A stretch of DNA of 64,000 nucleotides from Paenibacillus larvae subsp. larvae (GCF_002003265.1 NZ_CP019687.1:2294001-2358000), one strand, 5' to 3'; shown: positions 18,582-27,985, numbered from the stretch's first letter. A program made the numbers and translations. Notes: a model not told the origin generated them from the letters alone.

Positions 18582-20129
18582 TTAAGAACTGACGGTAGTT
18601 TCCCTTCGGGATTTTTTTGGGGAACCCTGCCCTTTTGGACACGGATTGTCTTCATCTACCTTAAACCGCTTTGGCAGAATCCATGTTACTGCCAGTGCTA
18701 TGGCTGCAATAATTAACAGAGATATAAAAATATGATGAATACCGTACACCATCATCTCCCTCAATTGTTCCATGAGACCGGGAGGCAGGCTCGCCGCCTG
18801 ATCTCCATGAAATACCTGGCTGGTATCCAGTTGCTGGAGCGCTTCATTTTGACTGTGAGCTGTCTTATAGGACTGAATATTCATATTGAACAGCATCCCG
18901 AACACGCTGATACCAAGCGTCTGGCCAAGCGTCCGTAAAAAGGTATAGGAAGCCATGGCCGTTCCCCTCATCTGCCATCCAACCGCAGACTGTACCGTAA
19001 TCGTATAGGATGTAAAGGCAAATCCGAACCCGAGCCCAAATAGGCCCATCAGAGCCACCAGCAGCAAATAAGGCGTATGAATACCGACAAAGTAAAGACC
19101 GGCCGCTGCCGCGAGCAAACAACTCACACCGATCAAAGTCGTAGACCTTACGCCCATGCGTACAAACCATCTGCCTGCCAGTGCGGCACCAACCGGCCAG
19201 CAAACCGATAAAGGAATCAGGGTAAATCCTGAATCCGTAGCCCCTTTTCCGGCAACCCCTTGTATCCAGAGCGGCAGATATATCGTAATACCGACAAGAA
19301 TGGCACTGAGAAGAAAACCGCTAAGGTTGGACACGGAGATTAGTCTCATAGCAAACAGCCTAAGAGGCAGCATCGGTTCCTTCACATAATATTCCACAAC
19401 CAGGAACAAAGCGAGTGTAACAACTGCCAATATTAAGATGCCGATCATGAAGGGAGAGTTCCAGGCATATTGGTTTCCTCCGCTCAGCAGTGCAAACATG
19501 AAGGAAGTCATGCTAACCGTAAAGAGGGCAATTCCCAAATAATCGACCTTCTGCTTCTTTTTGTCCAGATGCTCATGCAAATACATCACAATGAACAAAA
19601 TCGACAGCAGGCCAAACGGGACATTAAAATAAAAAATCCAATGCCAGGATACATAGTCTACCATCAGCCCGCCGGTGAGCGGTCCCAGAATACCGGAAAT
19701 CCCCCAGATTCCGCTGATCCATCCCTGAATTTTGGCCCTTTCTTCAAAAGAATAGATATCTCCTATAATAATCATCGTTACTGGAAGAATAGCCCCTGCA
19801 CCTAACCCCTGGATGGCCCTGAACACAATAAGCTGCTCCATGGATTGGGACATTCCTGAAAGCATTGATCCGATCAGAAACAAGATCGTTCCGCATATGA
19901 ACATCAGCTTGCGCCCGTACAAATCCGATAATTTGCCCACAATCGGAGTGGCTACGGCCGTTGTCAGCAGATAGATGGATACAACCCAGTTCATAAGATG
20001 CATTCCGCCCAGGTCACTTACGATTTTCGGGATCGCAGTACTGACAATCGTCCCTTCCAATGAAGAAAGGAATGTGATAAGCATGATAGACAGTGTGACC
20101 ATTGTTTTATTGGTTTGTTTTTTTTCCAC
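18582..20129 (-). CDS. DHA2-family (EmrB/QacA type) drug:proton antiporter
   Basis: This 515-residue major facilitator has about 14 predicted membrane helices, the hallmark of the DHA2 group, which exports drugs, dyes or metabolites using the proton gradient. Motifs seen are GKLSDLYGRKLMFI (motif A, loop 2-3), RAIQGLGAGAILPV (motif B) and SGIWGISGILGPLTGG (the antiporter motif C region). It starts MEKKQTNKTMVTLSI, with GGAGTTG upstream. It is the last gene of a minus-strand series rsuA - cof - MFS, with gaps of only 25-27 bp. The substrate is unknown. Confidence 0.88.
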   Translation of the reverse strand: MEKKQTNKTMVTLSIMLITFLSSLEGTIVSTAIPKIVSDLGGMHLMNWVVSIYLLTTAVATPIVGKLSDLYGRKLMFICGTILFLIGSMLSGMSQSMEQLIVFRAIQGLGAGAILPVTMIIIGDIYSFEERAKIQGWISGIWGISGILGPLTGGLMVDYVSWHWIFYFNVPFGLLSILFIVMYLHEHLDKKKQKVDYLGIALFTVSMTSFMFALLSGGNQYAWNSPFMIGILILAVVTLALFLVVEYYVKEPMLPLRLFAMRLISVSNLSGFLLSAILVGITIYLPLWIQGVAGKGATDSGFTLIPLSVCWPVGAALAGRWFVRMGVRSTTLIGVSCLLAAAAGLYFVGIHTPYLLLVALMGLFGLGFGFAFTSYTITVQSAVGWQMRGTAMASYTFLRTLGQTLGISVFGMLFNMNIQSYKTAHSQNEALQQLDTSQVFHGDQAASLPPGLMEQLREMMVYGIHHIFISLLIIAAIALAVTWILPKRFKVDEDNPCPKGQGSPKKSRRETTVSS

Positions 20130-20154
20130 TTAACAACTCCAACTCCTCTACTTT

Positions 20155-20958
20155 TTACAGCACATATTTCATTAAAGCTTCCCTTACACCGTCTTCATTG
20201 TTAGAACCCGTTACTACCCGTGCAGCCTTTTTAACGGCATCCGGGGAATTATCCATAGCCACTCCAAGTCCGGCATAAGCCAGCATTTCCAGGTCGTTGA
20301 AGTAATTGCCTATAGCCATAATTCTTTCCGGAGGAACGTCCCAGCGTTCGGCAAGGGCTTTGAGTGCATTTCCTTTGGAAGCATCCGTGTGCATGACATC
20401 AATGAAAAACTCGCCGCTTCTCATCATGGTCAGATCGCCGTAAATTCTGCTTTCTGTCCACTCCTTCTCAATCCGGTCAACCTGTGCGACTTCGCCGGCA
20501 AGAGTAAATTTAACCAAAGGAATTTCAAGTTTCAGTACATCCTCGTATAATTCCGGAGTCAGAAAAAATTTCTCATAAACGGTTTTCTCCTCTTCTGTAA
20601 GTTTCTCAACATACATGTGAAAAGCTGTTGAAACATCGAAATGAACCCCGTGCTCTCTACAATACCGGACCAAAAGCTCGATCTGGTTCACGGAAAAAGC
20701 GAATTCATGAACCAGTACAGGTTCTTCCGATCCCCTGGAGTGTATGGTGGCTGCACCGTTATGATTAATCGAGTATCCCTCCAGTTCCAGCTCCTTCAGT
20801 AAGGGAAGCGTGCTTGCCGGTCCTCTTCCGGTACACAATACAATTTTCGCACCCAGTTTATGGGCTTTCCGGACAGCCTCCTTATTTCCTTCCGTCAATT
20901 CAAACTGGTCATTAATCAGGGTTCCGTCAACATCAAGCGCGATGATATCAAAATCCAT
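20155..20958 (-). CDS. Cof-type HAD-IIB sugar phosphatase
   Basis: This haloacid dehalogenase-type phosphatase likely acts on sugar phosphates or flavin/pyridoxal phosphates. Motif I is DVDGTLI near the N-terminus, motif II is LCTGRG, and motif IV is GNYFNDLEMLAYAG, with the IIB cap domain between. I take the ATG at 20958 (MDFDIIALDVDG) because ACAGGAG lies 8 bp before it; a longer reading would put this site inside the gene. The protein is 267 residues. It lies in a probable operon with rsuA upstream and the MFS gene downstream. Confidence 0.88.
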   Translation of the reverse strand: MDFDIIALDVDGTLINDQFELTEGNKEAVRKAHKLGAKIVLCTGRGPASTLPLLKELELEGYSINHNGAATIHSRGSEEPVLVHEFAFSVNQIELLVRYCREHGVHFDVSTAFHMYVEKLTEEEKTVYEKFFLTPELYEDVLKLEIPLVKFTLAGEVAQVDRIEKEWTESRIYGDLTMMRSGEFFIDVMHTDASKGNALKALAERWDVPPERIMAIGNYFNDLEMLAYAGLGVAMDNSPDAVKKAARVVTGSNNEDGVREALMKYVL

Positions 20959-20985
20959 ACTCTTCACTCCTGTCACTTTATTTCT

Positions 20986-21738
20986 CTATAATGAAGCCGT
21001 CTTATAACCCTGTAGAGCCTCCAGTTCCTTTGCAGTAAGTTCTCTCGATGCTCCAGGGGAAAGGGAAGGATCGAGCTTTAAAGATCCCATGGAAATCCGT
21101 TTCAGATAAACGACTTTTTTATGAACAGCTTCAAACATCCGTTTTACTTGATGAAATTTCCCTTCATGGATAGTAAGTTCGATCTCGGCAGGCTTTTCTT
21201 CCTCCGGGTTCCCGGAATCCAAAACGACAAGCTGTGCAGGCATGGTCATATATCCGTCATCCAGGACGACTCCTTCGGAAAAAATCCTTACATCTTCCTC
21301 AGTTACATCCCCATTTACCCTCGCATAGTATGTTTTAGGCACATGCTTGCGGGGGGAGAGTAAATTATGGGCAAGCTTCCCGTCATTGGTCAGCAGGAGA
21401 AGCCCTTCGGTATCTTTGTCGAGCCTGCCTACCGGGAAAACCCCGAATACCCGGATGTGATCGTCCAGCAGATCCACAACAGTGCGGTCCCGCATATCCT
21501 CCGTTGCCGAAATGACCCCTGCAGGTTTATTCAATAGCACATATACATGCTCTCTGAAAATAACCTGTTCTCCGTTCACTTCAATATAGTCTTCGTCAGG
21601 ATAGACTTTCCATCCGCTATCTTTCACAACCTTGCCATTTACTGTTACCCCTCCGTTTTTGGCCAGCTTTTTCAATTCGGAGCGTGTTCCGTATCCCAGA
21701 TGGGATAACATTTTGTCCAGGCGAAGTGTTCCCTTCAA
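20986..21738 (-). CDS. RsuA-family 16S rRNA pseudouridine synthase
   Basis: This enzyme isomerises a uridine in small-subunit rRNA to pseudouridine. An N-terminal S4 RNA-binding domain (RLDKMLSHLGYGTRSELKKL, VTVNGKVV) is followed by the synthase domain with GRLDKDTEGLLLLTNDG, where the Asp is catalytic, and HQVKRMFEAVHKKVVYLKR. I prefer the TTG at 21738 because GGAGG precedes it by 11 bp; the ATG at 21756 has no ribosome site. It heads a probable operon with the cof and MFS genes. Confidence 0.85.
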   Translation of the reverse strand: MKGTLRLDKMLSHLGYGTRSELKKLAKNGGVTVNGKVVKDSGWKVYPDEDYIEVNGEQVIFREHVYVLLNKPAGVISATEDMRDRTVVDLLDDHIRVFGVFPVGRLDKDTEGLLLLTNDGKLAHNLLSPRKHVPKTYYARVNGDVTEEDVRIFSEGVVLDDGYMTMPAQLVVLDSGNPEEEKPAEIELTIHEGKFHQVKRMFEAVHKKVVYLKRISMGSLKLDPSLSPGASRELTAKELEALQGYKTASL

Positions 21739-21921
21739 GTTCCAGTCCACCTCCATTCTGCCGGATGATCATTTTCCAGCAGTCCTGCTGCTATTCGCCA
21801 TTACGCAGGGAAACTATCCGGACATACAAGGCATCCTTTGGACCCCGGGCAGGTTTGTCCAACAGAACGCAAAATTTTCGTTAGCTTCCTAAACAAATTA
21901 TAGTTATAAATACCAACTTGA

Positions 21922-21945
21922 CCGATCAGGTTTATTCCTGATCGG
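21922..21945 (-). terminator. Hairpin at the end of the DUF309 gene
   Basis: CCGATCAGG (21922-21930) and CCTGATCGG (21937-21945) are perfectly complementary and overlap the last codons of the DUF309 gene. Only a poor T tract follows on the minus strand, so termination is uncertain. Confidence 0.4.
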
Positions 21946-22351
21946 CCTGGCGCTCCGGCGGGTTCGTTATAAGAATACTCAATGCTTCCTCGAGCTTTTT
22001 GTCCAGGATCCGGATCTTTAACGGACAGAAAGGCAAGTTCTCCTCCTGTTGCAGTCTGGTCAGGCAGGACCTGCTGTCAGCAAGCAGCTTTCCGATGTCC
22101 ATTCCTTCATTTCGTCCCGGTTCCCTTCCCAGTTTATCAATGCCGCCTGATAACAGCTTGATTGCACCGCTAACATTACCGTTCCGGTAGTGGTATAACC
22201 CGACAGCAATCTGCAGCAGCCCCTGATAAAAAATATCCCGGCCTTCTTCCATCCATAATTCTTCCAACACCTCATGACATTCGAAATAATCTTCCGTCTC
22301 ATTAAAATGATATACAAACGCAATGAGCAGCGGATTGTAAGGTGTCTTCAT
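21932..22351 (-). CDS. DUF309 domain protein
   Basis: This 139-residue protein carries the DUF309 core (YHFNETEDYFECHEVLEELW, then QIAVGLYHYRNGN), a small helical bundle with a conserved HE pair that could bind metal. The function of the family is unknown. Its ATG overlaps the relQ stop by 4 bp (ATGA at 22348-22351), so its translation is coupled to the alarmone synthetase. It is the last gene of the pyrD - relQ - DUF309 run. Confidence 0.85.
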   Translation of the reverse strand: MKTPYNPLLIAFVYHFNETEDYFECHEVLEELWMEEGRDIFYQGLLQIAVGLYHYRNGNVSGAIKLLSGGIDKLGREPGRNEGMDIGKLLADSRSCLTRLQQEENLPFCPLKIRILDKKLEEALSILITNPPERQADQE

Positions 22352-23154
22352 TCTCGCTCCTTTTGTTTGGCTCTGGTAACGGCCTCTTCAATCTCCTGAG
22401 CCAGTGCACGTAAACTCCGTGTATCTTCCTTTTCCCAAATTTCAGTAAATCTTATTTGGAATTGGGCGGCCTCGCGGACCCGGTGGAAATAGTACAGAAC
22501 CTGGATATAGTTCAGTACATTGGAAACGAGCATAGAGTTATCCTCGAACAACTTCTGGGCTTCCACAATCTCATCCCGGATGCTGGACATCTCCTGATCC
22601 AACAGATACGCGGCTTCTGCCGCTTTGCTGAGCCGTTTGCGTACTTCATCCGGCAGCATGCTTTCCTTATACTTATAATTGAGAGAATGTTCGATGGTTG
22701 CCCAGAAATTCATAGCCAATGTACGGATCTGAATCTCGGCAAGTATCCGTTTTACTCCGAGAGAGGTATGAACTGCGTACTCAATAATAATATGGTAGCT
22801 GCGGTAGCCGCTTTCCTTTTTATTCGTAATATAATCCTTTTCATACAGCACTTTCAGATCATGGCGCCCGTGAATCAGTTCTATCAACGTATGGATATCC
22901 TCAACAAACTGGCACATAATGCGAATGCCGGCAATATCCTCGATGCCTGTTTCCAGTTCATCCATCGGTACATCCAGTTTTTTTGCTTTCTCTAATATAC
23001 TTGAAATCTTCTTCACCCGGCCGGTTACAAATTCGATAGGAGAATACTCGTCCGGGCTTTTCAATTCTTTGCGAAGAGTTTTAAATTTAAATTTGAGTTC
23101 TTCCACAGCCTGCTCGTAAGGCTGCAGGAATTTCCTCCAGTCACGTCCATCCAT
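22348..23154 (-). CDS. relQ: Small alarmone synthetase RelQ (YjbM/SAS1 type) with a C-terminal extension
   Basis: This protein makes (p)ppGpp from GTP or GDP and ATP and has no hydrolase domain. The start MDGRDWRKFLQPYEQAVEEL and the motifs SPIEFVTGRVKK, EDIAGIRIMCQFVEDI, ESGYRSYHIIIEY and IQIRTLAMNFWATIEHSLNYKYK are those of Bacillus YjbM, which has about 211 residues. This protein has 268, because after the usual end there are about 60 more residues (from LFEDNSMLVSNVLNYIQVLYYF onward) that look helical. I place the start at 23154, preceded by GGGGG; the upstream ATG at 23169 is less like the family. It follows pyrD by 26 bp. Confidence 0.9.
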   Translation of the reverse strand: MDGRDWRKFLQPYEQAVEELKFKFKTLRKELKSPDEYSPIEFVTGRVKKISSILEKAKKLDVPMDELETGIEDIAGIRIMCQFVEDIHTLIELIHGRHDLKVLYEKDYITNKKESGYRSYHIIIEYAVHTSLGVKRILAEIQIRTLAMNFWATIEHSLNYKYKESMLPDEVRKRLSKAAEAAYLLDQEMSSIRDEIVEAQKLFEDNSMLVSNVLNYIQVLYYFHRVREAAQFQIRFTEIWEKEDTRSLRALAQEIEEAVTRAKQKERE

Positions 23155-23180
23155 TGAACTAGCCCCCATTTCTGATGAAG

Positions 23181-24278
23181 TCAGCGATGATCGGCCCCTA
23201 TCGCTTGGGAAAGATGGGTATAGCCGTCACGCTTCAACAAGGCGATCAGTCCCTCATTGAGCCTGCGGATCAGTTTAGGACCTTCGTATATCAAAGCGGT
23301 ATATACTTCAACCAGGCTTGCTCCCGCACGGAATTTGGCATAAGCGTCTTCTGGTGTAAAGATGCCTCCAGACCCTATAATCGGCATTTTACCCCCGGTC
23401 AACAGGTATACTTTAGCCACCATTTCCGTTGAACATTCAGCCAGCGGTTTCCCGCTCAATCCCCCGGCCTGGTCTTTATGGGCATGAACGATACCCTCAC
23501 GGCTTATCGTCGTGTTGGAGACAATGATACCTGCTGCCCCGCTTTCCCTGATCGTATGAATGGTGTTCTCCACCTCTTCATCCGTTAAATCAGGTGCAAT
23601 TTTGACTAGTACAGGCTTGCCTGAGTCTCCGTATCTGGCTTGCTGCCGCTGCATTTCGTCGGTTACGGCATGAAGCAGATTCAATAAATCACTGCCATGC
23701 TGCAGACTGCGTAAATCAGGTGTATTCGGAGAGCTGATATTGACTACGAAAAAATCTGCTTCCTTATATAAAGTCCGGATGCATATGCGGTAATCTTCTT
23801 CAGCATCCTCATTAGGCGTCACCTTGTTTTTTCCAATGTTTACAGCAACGGGTATTGGCCTGTTCTTTAAAGCTGACATAGTTCTGGCCATTTTCTCTGC
23901 ACCAACGTTGTTAAAGCCCATCCTATTGATTAGGGCTTGGTACTCGAGCAGACGAAACAGCCTTGGCTTTTCGTTGCCTTCCTGAGGTCTTGGAGTAACC
24001 GTCCCAACCTCCATAAATCCGAAGCCCATTTGGGAGAATCCTTCCACTGCTTCCGCATTTTTATCCAGACCAGCGGCCAGGCCGACAGGATTAGCGAAGC
24101 CGATCCCCCATAATTTCATTTGCAATTCTGCCCGTTTAGGCATCCCGTAAAGCCCGTGAATGATACCTTTGGCTCCCGGCACCTTACCAGCTATGGATAA
24201 ACCACAGATCGTAAGATGATGGGCAGCCTCCGGATCCATCCGGAACAAGACAGGTTTAGCCAACTTTTTGTATAACAT
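23181..24278 (-). CDS. pyrD: Quinone-dependent dihydroorotate dehydrogenase (class 2)
   Basis: This enzyme catalyses the fourth step of pyrimidine synthesis, oxidising dihydroorotate to orotate with FMN and menaquinone. The N-terminal helical extension typical of membrane-bound class 2 enzymes is present (MLYKKLAKPVLFRMDPEAAH). It is followed by NPVGLAAGLDKNAE, the INRMGFNNVG segment, NISSPNTPDLR with the class 2 catalytic serine, IVSNTT and IGSGGIFTPEDA. It has 365 residues. It is not in a pyr cluster but precedes relQ and a DUF309 gene, an unusual placing that links it by transcription to alarmone synthesis. Confidence 0.93.
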   Translation of the reverse strand: MLYKKLAKPVLFRMDPEAAHHLTICGLSIAGKVPGAKGIIHGLYGMPKRAELQMKLWGIGFANPVGLAAGLDKNAEAVEGFSQMGFGFMEVGTVTPRPQEGNEKPRLFRLLEYQALINRMGFNNVGAEKMARTMSALKNRPIPVAVNIGKNKVTPNEDAEEDYRICIRTLYKEADFFVVNISSPNTPDLRSLQHGSDLLNLLHAVTDEMQRQQARYGDSGKPVLVKIAPDLTDEEVENTIHTIRESGAAGIIVSNTTISREGIVHAHKDQAGGLSGKPLAECSTEMVAKVYLLTGGKMPIIGSGGIFTPEDAYAKFRAGASLVEVYTALIYEGPKLIRRLNEGLIALLKRDGYTHLSQAIGADHR

Positions 24279-24458
24279 CCGGATAACACCCCGTTCTAAG
24301 TTGCTCTCTCAGACAGTTTATCCTGTTCCTTAAGGGAATGCAAAATATTTTATAATAAACGCGCTTACATGATAATCAATTTCACGTTATGTACACGGTA
24401 AATTATGCTAAAATAAACATAAGATCAGCACTCCAAAAGATGGAAGGAGAGTCCTATC

Positions 24459-24608
24459 ATGGCCAAACCTAAACGTAAACCCGTACCAAACAGTATCGCC
24501 GTAAAAAAGAAACAGGACGGGCCGAACAAAAAAGCACTGATCTGGAGCGCCAGCTTGATTGTCCTCATTATCATTGCCATGAGTGTCCTGTTAATAGTAA
24601 ACGGATAA
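24459..24608 (+). CDS. 49-residue single-pass membrane protein
   Basis: GGAAGGAGAG sits 8 bp before an ATG opening a 49-codon frame. The first half is strongly basic (MAKPKRKPVPNS, then KKKQDG and KK). The second half is one hydrophobic helix (LIWSASLIVLIIIAMSVLLI) ending in VNG. This predicts a cytoplasmic basic tail and one membrane anchor. It has its own terminator at 24667. It is divergent from pyrD. No family is recognised; the ribosome site, composition and terminator together make it a likely real gene. Confidence 0.65.
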   Translation: MAKPKRKPVPNSIAVKKKQDGPNKKALIWSASLIVLIIIAMSVLLIVNG

Positions 24609-24662
24609 TATTTTTACATACCCCGGTATTTTTTATTGGTCTGCTTACAAATGAACTTAGAA

Positions 24663-24710
24663 GGAAAAGCCGTTTCCGTCACGAACTGCATGGAAACGGC
24701 TTCCTTTCTT
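24663..24710. terminator. Terminator after the small membrane protein gene
   Basis: AAGCCGTTTCC (24667-24677) pairs with GGAAACGGCTT (24692-24702), followed by CCTTTCTT. It can serve the small gene and possibly the convergent transpeptidase gene. Confidence 0.8.
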
Positions 24711-24761
24711 ATGTTTATATAAGAAAGGCTATTTTCATCCATTCATATAATCCCGTTTGAT

Positions 24762-26264
24762 TTAATTCAACCATTTGTATACTTTTTGGGGATTGGTTTC
24801 TACTGCTTTTCCGGGCAGACTCCATCTCGGTTCCGAGGGATCACCGTCAGACAATACCGGGAGAAGATCCCGGCCAATAGTAACCCTTGTTTCCAACGGC
24901 ACCAGATCAAACAGTTCCTCGACATCTTCCTTCCCCATACGGATGCATCCCTTGGACTCATCCTGTCCGATGCTATCCGGTTCATTCGTTCCGTGAATCG
25001 CGTACAGTGTATCGGATAAGGTCATTCCCCGGCTGCCAAATTCCCCGTTTGATTTCCCGTTAGGGTTCCTTACTTTTTCCGTAATGGTAAATTCTCCATC
25101 CGGCGTTTTTTCTCCCCCGAGTCCTACCGGAAATGTGCGGATAATGGTGTTTCCACTAATGACCGCGAGCCGGTATGCCCGCCGGTCAACTACAATGCGC
25201 AAGGGCTCCTCGAAGAGTTGATCTTCCGCATGTTCCGGCTTTACGGACGTAGCCAGCCATTTGGCAGGACCGGATTTGACCGGTTCCGCCTCTTTGTTCA
25301 TTCCCAGCTTTGTATGAACTTCCTCCCGTATTTTGATAAACATCGTCTCCATGTAAGGGGTCATACCGGGTATAATATTGTCCGGATAATTACCAGTTAA
25401 TTCTTCGGCCTTTTCCGGCATCCGGCTGTTCCTGCGGTAAAACGACTCCACGGCCGAACGCAGCACAAGCAGTTGCTCCTGGCGGCCACGCCATTCAGCT
25501 GCCATGGCTCTGGCATGGGCCGAATTTGCAGGTTTACAGGCACAGGTTTCGGCATCGTAATGTTCAATTCGGGGTTTATCCCTGTCCGCGCCCTGTTTCA
25601 CGGACGCAATTAAAACGGGCGGCCGGTACCAGGCCGACCACTCCCCCTCCTCCGCCGCTTCACCCGCTAGAATAAGCGCTTCAGGAACGCGTTCGCCGCT
25701 TGCAAACAGGAGGTGTGAAATCTCCTTCCGAAGCCGTTCTCCTCTTCCCGTTTGCTCTCCCCCGGACCTCCGCCGCAAGGCCCTGTCCGCGTAGTAGACG
25801 ACTGCCTTCGGTTCGCTGCCGACCACCGGCTTCTCCGATATCGCCCGCGCTTCGGCCAGGGCTGTTTTGTCCGTCCTTTCTACCGTCAGGCGGACCGGGA
25901 TTCTTCTCTCATCCCCAGTAATAGGGATGAGAAGCAGCGCCAGAAGCGCGACCAGCAACGTGCCCCGCCAACGCCGGGACGGGCGGCCCGGCTTCTCGGA
26001 ATCCCCTCTTCCCCGGGCCGCTTCTTCGGCAGCTGCCAGGACGGCGGGGTCGACCTTAATCGCCCGGTTCTCGAATGCTTCATACACTTCTCCCGCCCTG
26101 GCAAAACAATAGCGCGCCTTGGCCATTTTCCCCTGGGCCGCATATTCCCGGCCGAGCAAATACCAGGCCATCTGCTGATTTGGGTGCCGCTGAACGAACT
26201 GTTTCAGGTCTTCGAACAGCTCCTCCTCTTCCGTCTCAAGGAGTTCCCGGCGATCGTCCTTCAT
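24762..26264 (-). CDS. Membrane-anchored L,D-transpeptidase (YkuD domain) with an N-terminal TPR-like segment
   Basis: The C-terminal part is a YkuD catalytic domain that makes or edits 3-3 peptidoglycan cross-links: His in AIHGT and the catalytic Cys440 in SKGCIRM are both present. The N-terminus (1-70) looks like a tetratricopeptide pair (LGREYAAQGKMAKARYCFARAGEV) in the cytoplasm. A basic stretch and one hydrophobic helix follow (RRWRGTLLVALLALLLIPI, about 98-116). A 200-residue linker then leads to the enzyme outside the membrane. Total length is 500 residues. GGAGG precedes the ATG. The intracellular TPR end could dock partners, which is an inference. Confidence 0.87.
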   Translation of the reverse strand: MKDDRRELLETEEEELFEDLKQFVQRHPNQQMAWYLLGREYAAQGKMAKARYCFARAGEVYEAFENRAIKVDPAVLAAAEEAARGRGDSEKPGRPSRRWRGTLLVALLALLLIPITGDERRIPVRLTVERTDKTALAEARAISEKPVVGSEPKAVVYYADRALRRRSGGEQTGRGERLRKEISHLLFASGERVPEALILAGEAAEEGEWSAWYRPPVLIASVKQGADRDKPRIEHYDAETCACKPANSAHARAMAAEWRGRQEQLLVLRSAVESFYRRNSRMPEKAEELTGNYPDNIIPGMTPYMETMFIKIREEVHTKLGMNKEAEPVKSGPAKWLATSVKPEHAEDQLFEEPLRIVVDRRAYRLAVISGNTIIRTFPVGLGGEKTPDGEFTITEKVRNPNGKSNGEFGSRGMTLSDTLYAIHGTNEPDSIGQDESKGCIRMGKEDVEELFDLVPLETRVTIGRDLLPVLSDGDPSEPRWSLPGKAVETNPQKVYKWLN

Positions 26265-26316
26265 CCCTCATTTTCCTCCCGAAAAACTCTTGTATAACAT
26301 ATATCGGCAGAAAAAC

Positions 26317-26355
26317 ACAAAAAAAGAACCCCGCAGCAGACCGCTTGAGGGTTCT
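26317..26355 (-). terminator. Terminator of the ferredoxin gene
   Basis: On the minus strand AGAACCC, a loop and GGGTTCT are followed by TTTTTTT, 25 bp past the stop. Confidence 0.85.
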
Positions 26356-26379
26356 GAATCAGATCTATATCGAAACCAA

Positions 26380-26637
<258 letters not shown>

Positions 26638-26692
26638 TCAAACTACAATATAATATAAAAGTTTGCAAAGTTCAAACGTAGTTTTTGACAGA

Positions 26693-27985
26693 TTATGACT
26701 CCGTTTGACCAGGATTAAAGAGCTGATCCTTCTGTAAGGACGTTCCTCTTCTTTTATGGTTTCTCAGCAGCGTTGAAGGATCATCGCCAAGCATACCCGC
26801 GGTCAGGACCGCATTTTCACCAAATTTGTCCCTTAGGGAATCAAGTGCTTTGGTAAGCTGCTCTTTTTTGGGCTGCTGTTCGTAGCTGAACAAATCCAGT
26901 TGAATCGGCTTTTCTTCTTTATTCCCCAGACTCTGGAGAGTAATACCCAGCAGACGGATAGGCCTTCCTTCTTTCCAATGGCGGTCAAAAAGTTTGCAAG
27001 CCTCTTGATAAATATCGTCAGCATGTTCAGTCGGTACAGGCAGTGTAACTGACCTTGTTATAGTTTTCATATCCGGATCCCGGATCGTAATCTGGATGGT
27101 AGAAGCTACCAGACCCTGGCGGCGCATTCTCCGGGCCACCTGATCGGCAAGGTTTAGAAACACTCTTGTAACCTCAAGGCGTTCTGTCAGATTATAAGGA
27201 AGCGTGGTAGTATGCCCCACAGATTTGCTAGCTTCTCTCTGCGGGTTTACCGGAGAATCATCTAAACCGTTAGCCGCCCGTTTCAAATAAGAACCCTGTA
27301 CACCAAACGTTTTCGTCAAAAAGGATTCCTCACAGGAAGCAAGCTGCCCGATGGTATGAATATTCAGCTTTTTTAGCTTGTCCGCTGTTCTTTTCCCTAT
27401 ACCAAACAGGACACCGCAAGGTTTGTTCCATAAAACATCCGGGACATCCCTGAGGCGAAAAACAAAAAGTCCCCGCGGCTTCTTCATGTCCGAACCCATC
27501 TTGGCCAACAGCTTGTTAGGAGCAATGCCGATGGAACATGGCAAATGCAGTTCATCCTGTATCCGTCTCTGAATCTCCCGGGCAATTTCCAGCGGTGTTC
27601 CGAATTGTTTAGACCCGGTTATATCTACAAAGCATTCGTCAATTGAAACAGGTTCCACCAAGGGGGAATAATCGTACACAATTTTTATGAATGCCTTGGA
27701 ATACTGGCGGTATAAATGAAAGTCCGGTTTTATTAAAATCAAATCAGGACAAACCCGCAGTGCCTGCCTGACATGCATCCCGGTTTTTACCCCCTTGGCC
27801 CTGGCCGCATACGAAGAAGTAACGATAATACCTTTTCTCTGTTCGATGCTTCCGGAGACCGCAATGGGTTTTCCCTTATACTGTTCAGGATCCACAGCAG
27901 CATGTACCGAACAATAAAAAGCATTCATATCAATATGCAGGATAACCCGCCCTTTTTTCGGATAACTGTCATGCACTGAATTCAT
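26693..27985 (-). CDS. dinB: DNA polymerase IV (Y family)
   Basis: This error-prone translesion polymerase bypasses damaged template bases. The catalytic motif I, HIDMNAFYCSVH, starts with Asp19 as metal ligand, and SIDECFVDI carries the second acidic pair. GIGKRTADKLKKLNIHTIGQLA is the helix-hairpin-helix DNA-binding element. The little-finger domain is complete and is followed by a short tail with LDLFSYEQQ, which may be the sliding-clamp binding motif. It has 430 residues. AAGGAAG precedes the ATG. I did not see a LexA box upstream. Confidence 0.94.
   Translation of the reverse strand: MNSVHDSYPKKGRVILHIDMNAFYCSVHAAVDPEQYKGKPIAVSGSIEQRKGIIVTSSYAARAKGVKTGMHVRQALRVCPDLILIKPDFHLYRQYSKAFIKIVYDYSPLVEPVSIDECFVDITGSKQFGTPLEIAREIQRRIQDELHLPCSIGIAPNKLLAKMGSDMKKPRGLFVFRLRDVPDVLWNKPCGVLFGIGKRTADKLKKLNIHTIGQLASCEESFLTKTFGVQGSYLKRAANGLDDSPVNPQREASKSVGHTTTLPYNLTERLEVTRVFLNLADQVARRMRRQGLVASTIQITIRDPDMKTITRSVTLPVPTEHADDIYQEACKLFDRHWKEGRPIRLLGITLQSLGNKEEKPIQLDLFSYEQQPKKEQLTKALDSLRDKFGENAVLTAGMLGDDPSTLLRNHKRRGTSLQKDQLFNPGQTES

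Noticed and set aside
20155-20976. Longer start of the Cof phosphatase at 20976
   Set aside because: The ribosome site for the ATG at 20958 lies inside the longer version, and the family starts at that ATG.
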